NCBI GenBank assembly: GCA_963693365.1
Contig: CAVNZM010000016.1
Location: 930,001 to 994,000, forward strand
Reading direction: 5' to 3'
DNA length: 64,000 nucleotides
Source: Amoebidium appalachense
Taxonomy: Eukaryota; Ichthyosporea
Part shown: one piece after another, positions 57,439-64,000 of the stretch
Layout: every line of letters begins with the position of its first letter
Numbering within the stretch: the stretch's first letter is position 1
Notes under the pieces: generated by a model
Told to the model about the DNA's origin: nothing
Seen by the model: the letters and a program-made list of their open reading frames with translations, nothing else
Database searches by the model: none
Position numbers and translations under genes: made by a program

Positions 57439-57913
57439 GGCCTGGGACTCCGACCAACCGCTTTCCATAGGCGTGCAGGGGGGGTTCAGCTGGGACAAGG
57501 GCAACCTCAGGTTCAGGAACGTCACGAGCCCCGAGTACTTCTTCTACCCAGGACAGGCCCTGGCTGTGCTTCACCACGTACGCACGATCCAGTCGGTTGA
57601 GCTCGCACGGGGGCTGCTGGTGCTGGACGAGCCGCTGCCATATTTCCCCAAGATCAAGGACCTTATGGTCTATGTCGATCCGCACGTGCGCGGGCGCCTA
57701 CGAACAGGTAACGGCCAGGATGTGCTCACGGTCACACGTGACGGACGAATACAGAGCCCGTGGATGGACAGGCTCGTAGGCAATTTCGACGGCCACTTTG
57801 TTTTTGCAAACGGCTGGCGCATCGAGGCAGCCGGGGACTCGGGACTGCTGTTCACCTCGGCAACGGGGGTGGCACGCATGCGCTTGGACGACGCCGGGCT
57901 CGAGATTCTCTAA
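57437..57913 (+). CDS. Hypothetical beta-rich protein, 158 aa
   Basis: ATG at 57437 (MAWDSDQPLSIGVQGGFSWD); ATGs at 57380 and 57398 are in frame upstream. The sequence is rich in short strands (NVTSPEYFFYPGQALAVLHH, GHFVFANGWRIEAAGDSGLL), suggestive of a beta structure such as a virion decoration or fibre-like protein. The start codon shares the palindrome CATG with the start of the divergent gene. Not recognised. Confidence 0.55.
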   Translation: MAWDSDQPLSIGVQGGFSWDKGNLRFRNVTSPEYFFYPGQALAVLHHVRTIQSVELARGLLVLDEPLPYFPKIKDLMVYVDPHVRGRLRTGNGQDVLTVTRDGRIQSPWMDRLVGNFDGHFVFANGWRIEAAGDSGLLFTSATGVARMRLDDAGLEIL

Positions 57914-57969
57914 ACCGCCAAAATGCCTCCAGACAGCAGCCGTTCGATATAATTTGGTGGTAGGGTATA

Positions 57970-58245
57970 ATGTCTTTGGCCACGGGTGTCGATTATGGGA
58001 TGAGGGCATACATGAGAAACCCCCTTTTCCAGGCTACCATCACCGGGTTGACCGCCTACATGGCCTACCCACCCAACGACTCGCTCCACCGCCTGGGGCG
58101 CAAGTGGCCCTGGCTGCAGTACGTGTTCCTGTTCTTCCTGGTCTGGCAGGGACGTGGCGAGCAGAACATCACGCGGAGCTTGATTGCCGTGGGCATCATA
58201 TACGCACTTCTCCAGTACGCGGTTCCCGCACTCGAGAGGCTGTAG
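57970..58245 (+). CDS. Small membrane protein, 91 aa
   Basis: GGTATAATG puts a TATA-like sequence on the ATG at 57970. Hydrophobic segments at WLQYVFLFFLVW (about 48-59) and SLIAVGIIYALLQYAVPAL (about 70-88), and a weaker one near residue 20-30. The pattern suggests two membrane helices. Probably an inner-membrane virion protein; family not recognised. Confidence 0.6.
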   Translation: MSLATGVDYGMRAYMRNPLFQATITGLTAYMAYPPNDSLHRLGRKWPWLQYVFLFFLVWQGRGEQNITRSLIAVGIIYALLQYAVPALERL

Positions 58246-58300
58246 GTGGTTTTGCGCCCAACGGTTGGCAGCTCCCCGTTTATTCGGCAGTGCTGTTAGA

Positions 58301-58513
58301 ATGACACTGGACGACCTAATCCTCGAGCAGATCGGCGTGTCCAAGAGGAAGTCTCGCACGAGACGCGCCAAAGCCCCCGCCATCCCCTCGCAGCCGTCGA
58401 CCATGAAGACGGCACTTGCCCGCCTCGACCAGGCCGAACACGAGGGCAAGGACTTCCTAAAATTGGTGCGCAAGACCCGCAAGCAGTTGCTGGCAAAGAC
58501 AAAGGCTGTGTAG
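58301..58513 (+). CDS. Small basic helical protein, 70 aa
   Basis: ATG at 58301 (MTLDDLILEQIGVSKRKSRT). Lys/Arg-rich throughout (KRKSRTRRAKAP, LVRKTRKQLLAKTKAV) with an amphipathic N-terminal helix. Likely nucleic acid binding. Follows the membrane protein by 55 bp on the same strand. Not recognised. Confidence 0.5.
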   Translation: MTLDDLILEQIGVSKRKSRTRRAKAPAIPSQPSTMKTALARLDQAEHEGKDFLKLVRKTRKQLLAKTKAV

Positions 58514-58552
58514 CCCACGAGCATGAAGAAAACATCATTTTAACCGAGCCCT

Positions 58553-58624
58553 TCACGGGCTAGTCCAAATAAAGACGGCAGCGCCGACAAACAACAGAAA
58601 CAGAAGGAGCCAAACAGCACGCAT
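58553..58624 (-). CDS. Putative 23-residue membrane peptide
   Basis: The ATG at 58624 opens a frame of 23 codons that is essentially one transmembrane helix (MRAVWLLLFLLFVGAAVFIW). It fills the gap between the basic protein gene and the coiled-coil gene. TGTAAATG precedes it, like the TAAATG context at other starts here. Tiny hydrophobic virion peptides are known in nucleocytoviruses, but a frame this short could be chance. Confidence 0.3.
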   Translation of the reverse strand: MRAVWLLLFLLFVGAAVFIWTSP

Positions 58625-58649
58625 TTACACTGTGTACGCATTTGTTTTA

Positions 58650-59927
58650 TTAGGTTGCCGGTGCTGCATGCCGTTGCCGCATGGTTTCAAGCTGATTCGG
58701 GGCCGTCAAATCTGATATGTTTTGCGCGGCTGCGCCTGTGTCTGCGCCTTCGACCCCTTGTCGCAGGTTATCCATATCCATGGGCTCTTGCCCTTGGTTT
58801 TCTAGGGCTTGATTGATGCCGTTCATGTCCACGTTACCCAGCCCGCGCCCACCAGCAAGATTCGTTGCCATGTCCTCGAAACGATTTTCCAGGTCCTGGA
58901 GGTCCGCCGGTTCGTCGTTGGGGTTGCTGGGGGCAATGGGATTGGCGAGACGCACAATTTCCGTCTCCAGATCAAAAAGAGTGTCCTTGGTGTTGTCCAG
59001 TTTTTTGACCAGTGCAAACGTGGGTTTGGTGCCCAGCGCGGTATCCACGGCGCTGTACATCGAGCTCGTCCATGCCGCACACTTTCTCAGCAAACTGGAT
59101 GTATCGACCAGCTTCCCTATGAGTGCATTACCCAAGTTGTTCAAATCCCCTTGCCGCAATAGATAGACATCTCGGTTAAACAACAGATTTAGGTGTCCCA
59201 GCTCATCCGGCGTCTTCTTGGAAAAGTAGTTCACGTACACCGGGTTCTTAAGCAGCTCGCTCCGGGTGCCCTTTATGAACCGAAGGTATGCACCAATAAC
59301 TGCCTTGTAGCCGACTATACGCTTGAGAAGGAGCTCGGCATCCAGATTCTTCTTGAACTGTTGCTTCTGGGCGAGCAGTTTTTCGGTGGCCTTGTTCGTG
59401 ACAAAGCCTATGCTGCTGTCGTCGACTGAGACGTCCGCCTTCTCGTAGCGGGTCTTGAGCTGGTCGTACTCGTTGCCCAAGTTGCTGATGTCCACCTCCA
59501 GCTTCTTGTCGATGTAGTCCTTGGCCAACTGCTTGGCCTGCAGCTTGAACTTTGCCAACTGGAGTTCAATGCGCGACAACGCCTGCTGGTTGGCTAGCGG
59601 GATGCCTGTTCTTGCCCCCCGTGCCACTGCGGCAATCTTCTTCCCCTGAAATCCGAGAAGCTCACTTGCCTGGACCTTGTCCTTGGCCTGTTGCTTCTGT
59701 GCTTTGCTGTACTTCTTTTTCACGAGGTCCGCCTTGTACTTGATCCGCTTCTGTATCTCCTGGTCCTCCTCCTTTCCACGTTTGCCGGCCCGCTCCAGGC
59801 CCTTCAACACCTGCTTCTTCGTCTTCTGCGTGGGCTTGTCGAGGTCCTCCCAGTACGCATAACTTTTCCGACCTCCTTTCCGTGTCTTGCTCCAATTGGG
59901 CGGTTCGGGTTGCGCCACTGCGGCCAT
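58650..59927 (-). CDS. Long coiled-coil, Lys-rich protein, 425 aa
   Basis: ATG at 59927 (MAAVAQPEPPNWSKTRKGGR). Residues 30-190 are a nearly uninterrupted charged helix (KKQVLKGLERAGKRGKEEDQ, ELQLAKFKLQAKQLAKDYID). The C-terminal third is less charged with NVDMNGINQALENQGQEPMD. The predicted rod shape suggests a virion scaffold or core protein. It is the last of a run of minus-strand genes with helical products (59950-60498, 60510-60815). An in-frame GTG 13 codons upstream was not chosen. Confidence 0.65.
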   Translation of the reverse strand: MAAVAQPEPPNWSKTRKGGRKSYAYWEDLDKPTQKTKKQVLKGLERAGKRGKEEDQEIQKRIKYKADLVKKKYSKAQKQQAKDKVQASELLGFQGKKIAAVARGARTGIPLANQQALSRIELQLAKFKLQAKQLAKDYIDKKLEVDISNLGNEYDQLKTRYEKADVSVDDSSIGFVTNKATEKLLAQKQQFKKNLDAELLLKRIVGYKAVIGAYLRFIKGTRSELLKNPVYVNYFSKKTPDELGHLNLLFNRDVYLLRQGDLNNLGNALIGKLVDTSSLLRKCAAWTSSMYSAVDTALGTKPTFALVKKLDNTKDTLFDLETEIVRLANPIAPSNPNDEPADLQDLENRFEDMATNLAGGRGLGNVDMNGINQALENQGQEPMDMDNLRQGVEGADTGAAAQNISDLTAPNQLETMRQRHAAPAT

Positions 59928-59949
59928 GTTATATGATTGCACCACATTA

Positions 59950-60498
59950 TTAACCGGACTGCCCACCGTATACCTGATTTATGACTGTGCCACCCTGTTG
60001 GGCCCTCGCCTGCAATCCCGCCAGCCTATCCTCCTGCAAAGCCTTGCCTACCTTCTCGCCCAGCTTTGCAAGCTCTTCATAGAGCCCCTGCCACTTGGCC
60101 GTCGCGGCCTCGTTTGCTCTTCGCGTCTGGATGAGTCGGTCGGTTGCGTGGTAAATCCGTAGAAGCTGGTCACTGGCCTCTTCCCCCAATCGCTCCCTAC
60201 CCCGGGCCACCAACCGAGCCCCTTGCAGCACCCTCTGTATGCGCATCTCGATGTCCTTGATGCGCTGACCCGTCGTAGCGGTGCCCGAGGCCTGAGCCGT
60301 TGACCGCTTCAGTCGTTTGATGGCACGGTTTGTGGAATGTCGTATCATTTGGGCCACCTCCTGCTCCTGTCGTTTCCGCTGCATGGCATCCCGGCGCAGG
60401 CCGCGGAGCTCCGCACGCAGCTGTTGTCTGCTGTAGCTAGGTTCAGGGAGAGGCTGTGGCCTCACGGCCGTTGTGGCGACTGCACTGTGTCTTTCCAT
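59950..60498 (-). CDS. Arg-rich coiled-coil protein, 182 aa
   Basis: ATG at 60498 (MERHSAVATTAVRPQPLPEP). Strongly helical, with Arg/Gln-rich heptad-like stretches (RKRQEQEVAQMIRHSTNRAI, GLYEELAKLGEKVGKALQED). The stop is 22 bp before the start of the next coiled-coil gene and 11 bp after the previous stop, so the three form an array on the minus strand. Probable structural or DNA-organising protein; not recognised. Confidence 0.6.
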   Translation of the reverse strand: MERHSAVATTAVRPQPLPEPSYSRQQLRAELRGLRRDAMQRKRQEQEVAQMIRHSTNRAIKRLKRSTAQASGTATTGQRIKDIEMRIQRVLQGARLVARGRERLGEEASDQLLRIYHATDRLIQTRRANEAATAKWQGLYEELAKLGEKVGKALQEDRLAGLQARAQQGGTVINQVYGGQSG

Positions 60499-60509
60499 GC
60501 ATACCTGAG

Positions 60510-60815
60510 TTATTTATTTTGGCCGGGCGCGTCCAGCGCAAGTGCCTGTTCCGTCAGCAGGGCAAGCTCCGTCACCAACGGACCGGCCGACGTGTGCCTT
60601 ATTCGCGCTATGTCGCGCGTGACCTCATCGAGCATCCGGAGCGCCTTCTTGCGCGTTGCTAACATCCGCTTGAGCTCCATATTGTTTCGCACCTTCAGTT
60701 GTCCCACTTCCCGGTATCGGCGCAGGCGTTGCTTCATCAGCTGTCGCTGCTGCCACAGTTGGTGCTGTGTGCGCTGGCGCTGCTGGGCCAGCCACTTGTC
60801 CCTCTTGCCTCGCAT
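60510..60815 (-). CDS. Small Arg/Gln-rich helical protein, 101 aa
   Basis: ATG at 60815 (MRGKRDKWLAQQRQRTQHQL). The first 40 residues are Gln/Arg-rich, the rest a helix of alternating charge (LKRMLATRKKALRMLDEVTR). Similar in style to the adjacent proteins and possibly related to them by duplication, although identity is low. Nucleic acid binding inferred. Confidence 0.55.
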   Translation of the reverse strand: MRGKRDKWLAQQRQRTQHQLWQQRQLMKQRLRRYREVGQLKVRNNMELKRMLATRKKALRMLDEVTRDIARIRHTSAGPLVTELALLTEQALALDAPGQNK

Positions 60816-60839
60816 CTACATCTGGCATTGTTTCCGTGC

Positions 60840-61016
60840 TCACGGGGACCCACACGGCCCCAGAATCCCGCGTAGACACCTGCGGCCCATGCCCAGCGAG
60901 TAAGGCGAATCGAGCAGCCCCAGTTCAAATGCCTTTTGTAGTTGTTCGCGTTTCAAGCCTCCGCGACGTGGGCGTCTCTGCGTGCGTCTCCGTACTCCGT
61001 GTCTCCGGCGTGCCAT
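60840..61016 (-). CDS. Arg-rich core-type peptide, 58 aa
   Basis: A frame from ATG at 61016 to TGA at 60840 begins MARRRHGVRRRTQRRPRRGG, with 11 Arg in the first 20 residues, then LKREQLQKAFELGLL and a Gly/Cys tail. It fills the gap between two minus-strand genes and has the same orientation. Arg-rich peptides of this type condense DNA in many virus particles. Short length keeps confidence moderate. Confidence 0.45.
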   Translation of the reverse strand: MARRRHGVRRRTQRRPRRGGLKREQLQKAFELGLLDSPYSLGMGRRCLRGILGPCGSP

Positions 61017-61051
61017 TGGCAGCAGCAGGCAAAATCCGTAACCTGACCACC

Positions 61052-61282
61052 TCAGCTCGTCAAAAACCGCGAACCGATGTACCCAGCCAGCAGCGTGCCC
61101 ACGATGGCCGCCGCAACGGTCACAAGAAACACCATCAGGAAGAATTGCGGTGTCCCCGCCCGTACCACCATGCCCTGCCTTGCTGGCACGGGACTGGTGG
61201 CAGCGGTTTCGGTCGGGGTGTCTGGCTGCTGCTCGGGTGCGTTGGGGGTGGTGTCCTTGGGGTTGCTGGCTGCTTCATCCAT
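61052..61282 (-). CDS. Small membrane protein, 76 aa
   Basis: ATG at 61282 (MDEAASNPKDTTPNAPEQQP). A Pro/Thr/Ala-rich N-terminus is followed by one C-terminal transmembrane helix (FFLMVFLVTVAAAIVGTLLA, about residues 48-67). Tail-anchored topology is likely. It is divergent from the papain-like gene, with 37 bp between starts. Not recognised. Confidence 0.55.
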   Translation of the reverse strand: MDEAASNPKDTTPNAPEQQPDTPTETAATSPVPARQGMVVRAGTPQFFLMVFLVTVAAAIVGTLLAGYIGSRFLTS

Positions 61283-61319
61283 TACAGTACGGGACAAAAT
61301 AAAAAACGTGCCGTCACAC

Positions 61320-61504
61320 ATGACCGTTCCCCTCCTCCTACTCGCACTGATCGTGTGCGCCCTGGTTCTGTTCCTACGCTCATACTGCCGCCCGCTTCCA
61401 TCTCGGTTCAGCTGGCTCGACGTTTCCCCCGCGGTGGTTGCCCCCGTGGGCTACCAGGCACGATGTGGCTCGTGCTGGGCGCACGCCACGTCGGCCGCGC
61501 TCCA
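61320..61504 (+). CDS. Papain-like (C1A) cysteine protease, truncated by the assembly gap
   Basis: ATG at 61320 starts a transmembrane or signal segment (MTVPLLLLALIVCALVLFLR) followed by SRFSWLDVSPAVVAPVGYQA and RCGSCWAHATSAA. The Q...CGSCWA sequence is the oxyanion Gln and catalytic Cys motif of papain/cathepsin proteases, with the mature N-terminal region but almost no propeptide. The frame enters the run of N after 61 codons, so the His and Asn of the catalytic triad are not visible. Membrane-tethered cathepsin-like enzymes occur in some nucleocytoviruses. Confidence 0.8.
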
Positions 61505-62004
61505 NNNNNNNNNNNNNNNNNNNNNNNNNNNNNNNNNNNNNNNNNNNNNNNNNNNNNNNNNNNNNNNNNNNNNNNNNNNNNNNNNNNNNNNNNNNNNNNN
61601 NNNNNNNNNNNNNNNNNNNNNNNNNNNNNNNNNNNNNNNNNNNNNNNNNNNNNNNNNNNNNNNNNNNNNNNNNNNNNNNNNNNNNNNNNNNNNNNNNNNN
61701 NNNNNNNNNNNNNNNNNNNNNNNNNNNNNNNNNNNNNNNNNNNNNNNNNNNNNNNNNNNNNNNNNNNNNNNNNNNNNNNNNNNNNNNNNNNNNNNNNNNN
61801 NNNNNNNNNNNNNNNNNNNNNNNNNNNNNNNNNNNNNNNNNNNNNNNNNNNNNNNNNNNNNNNNNNNNNNNNNNNNNNNNNNNNNNNNNNNNNNNNNNNN
61901 NNNNNNNNNNNNNNNNNNNNNNNNNNNNNNNNNNNNNNNNNNNNNNNNNNNNNNNNNNNNNNNNNNNNNNNNNNNNNNNNNNNNNNNNNNNNNNNNNNNN
62001 NNNN
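61505..62004. other. Assembly gap of exactly 500 N
   Basis: The run of N is exactly 500 bases, a conventional scaffold gap size, so the true distance is unknown. The sequence after it is microsatellite, unlike the gene-dense DNA before it. Confidence 0.98.
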
Positions 62005-62640
<636 letters not shown>

Positions 62641-63036
62641 CACTACTTCGGTGTCATCCGGTATTTTTTCCGCGCGGTCATAACGGTGACAGCGCCGATA
62701 ACAAACAATGACAGCAACGAGCAACAGCTGTCCCAACATGTGGTTATTCCGATGGCTCGAGTGGATTGGTATGCGCGACCAGCCAGGCAGACGGCAGAAA
62801 GCCACCGCATAAGAGCCAGCGACGGGGTCGACACGAAGAGTGGCATGTATGTTGTAGCAAAATCCAACATATTAGGTGAGGACCATGTGATCCCCGCGGC
62901 GCGTCTCACACGTCGGGCTGCCTTGATTGATGTTCCATGGGTGGGAAGACAGCACAAGCATGCATATGCAGTCTTCCTGCCCCGCTAGTTCTAGGTGCAG
63001 TGTGGGTGTAAATTCTCTTTCTCCCCCTCCCCCCCC

Positions 63037-63067
<31 letters not shown>

Positions 63068-63249
63068 ACACACACACACCAGCAGGTATCCCCATGGTTG
63101 CCTGAACCGCAAGCACACCACCCACAAGGTGGGCGGTGCACATTCACATCTGCACACGTTTCCTAACCCACACGTGCATGTGCACATCCGCAATCACACT
63201 GTCACGGTAGAGTCTCAGACGTGCGCGGGTGCGCACCCACACACACACA

Positions 63250-63295
<46 letters not shown>

Positions 63296-63323
63296 AGGGG
63301 AAAAAAAAAAAAAAAAAAAAAAA

Positions 63324-63359
<36 letters not shown>

Positions 63360-64000
63360 CCCCGCCCTCGCCCAACACACACACAGTGTAGACATGCATT
63401 GCATACGGCTGTGCATACACACAAACACTGGCGCCCGGCTATGCACACAATCACGTACCATTAGCACATTTTCTGGCAGGGAAGGGTTATTTGTGGTGGG
63501 ACCAGTGTCCTAATTGTCATTTTGAACTCTGTGCTTGGGTAGACCAAATATTTCTTTAGTTTCAAGTTTCTTTTGAATCTTTTTTTAGAACCCCCATTGC
63601 GTACGTAGCACGCGGGCGGAGGGGGGAGTTCCTATTTGGGGGGGGGGGGGGGGGGGGGGGGGGTTGGGCATCATGTTTCCTTGCGGAGGATTTGGGAGGG
63701 GAAGGACAGGGTGTGTGTGTGGGGGGGGGTTAAAATGTAGAGGAATTCACAGGGATGTTTTGCCAAAAAATACACTATAGCTGCCGGAGGTAGATCTTAT
63801 TTGAGTTCTCAGTGTGGGCCTGGGTCACACTCGGCTATTAATAGCTCTTGATTCCAATTATGTCTGATTAATTAGCAAAAGACATTGCTGTTAGCCGTGC
63901 TTTGTTGCTGCCGGCAGATGTGCTTTTCAGCACAAGTTTTATACTATTTCAATAAATTATGGCCGCAAATGCAAAGTCATTATGACCTCGGCCATTGAAC
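62641..64000. other. Low-complexity eukaryotic-type DNA, no gene supported
   Basis: Contains poly-C (63029-63052 and 63253-63294), poly-A (63301-63324), CT and GT microsatellites and a poly-G run (63639-63663). Overlapping frames on both strands at 62643-62988 are moderately protein-like, but neither has motif or promoter support. From 63670 nothing was recognised. Confidence 0.5.

Noticed and set aside
62643-62988. Overlapping plus and minus frames of about 100 codons
   Set aside because: No motif, promoter or neighbour supports either. The minus one has a possible membrane helix, but evidence is too weak.

Overview
The window looks like eukaryotic nuclear DNA that carries, or is interleaved with, genes of a small double-stranded DNA virus related to the nucleocytoviruses (NCLDV). 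Eukaryotic signs are GT-AG introns in two genes, a 5'-truncated LINE-like reverse transcriptase with a (CA)n tail, inverted-repeat elements, very long microsatellites and homopolymers, and a 500-base run of N that marks a scaffold gap. Viral hallmarks are a double jelly-roll major capsid protein (52629-53927), a poxvirus A2L/VLTF3-like late transcription factor (46759-47745), an SF3 helicase (7596-9644), an A22-like RuvC resolvase (250-822), an Erv1-like thiol oxidase (49872-50267) and several other nucleases. No DNA polymerase, RNA polymerase subunit or A32-type packaging ATPase was found. A single-exon, GC-rich, compact gene set without polymerases recalls the small-genome nucleocytovirus relatives (mriyavirus/yaravirus-like). 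That placement is inference.

Layout. 1-17.7 kb: virus-like genes (resolvase, cysteine protease, DNA methyltransferase, SF3 helicase, C2H2 protein, two PD-(D/E)XK nucleases, an unknown 578-residue protein), increasingly separated by tandem arrays and poly-C tracts. 17.7-24.2 kb: a spliced JmjC-domain protein on the minus strand whose two largest introns consist mostly of tandem repeats. 24.2-39.5 kb: AT-richer, repeat-dominated DNA with a few small genes, a spliced small gene, a LINE remnant and inverted-repeat elements. 39.5-61.5 kb: a compact GC-rich block of about 30 viral genes on both strands, many with TATAAAAG-type boxes 25-60 bp upstream and AATAAA signals at their ends. 61.5-64 kb: assembly gap, CA microsatellites and low-complexity DNA.

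How the genes may work together. Capsid protein, the coiled-coil proteins, small basic proteins and membrane-anchored proteins of the 40-61 kb block would build the particle. Erv1 would form disulfides in the cytoplasm, and VLTF3 would drive late genes. The SF3 helicase, resolvase and exonuclease-like proteins would handle replication intermediates, with the polymerases supplied by the host. A three-member paralogous family of unknown function surrounds the capsid gene.

Integrity. At least four genes are broken by frameshifts, several in or near homopolymer C runs, and one by an in-frame TAG. Either this is a decaying endogenous copy or the assembly has homopolymer errors; the sequence alone cannot fully separate these.
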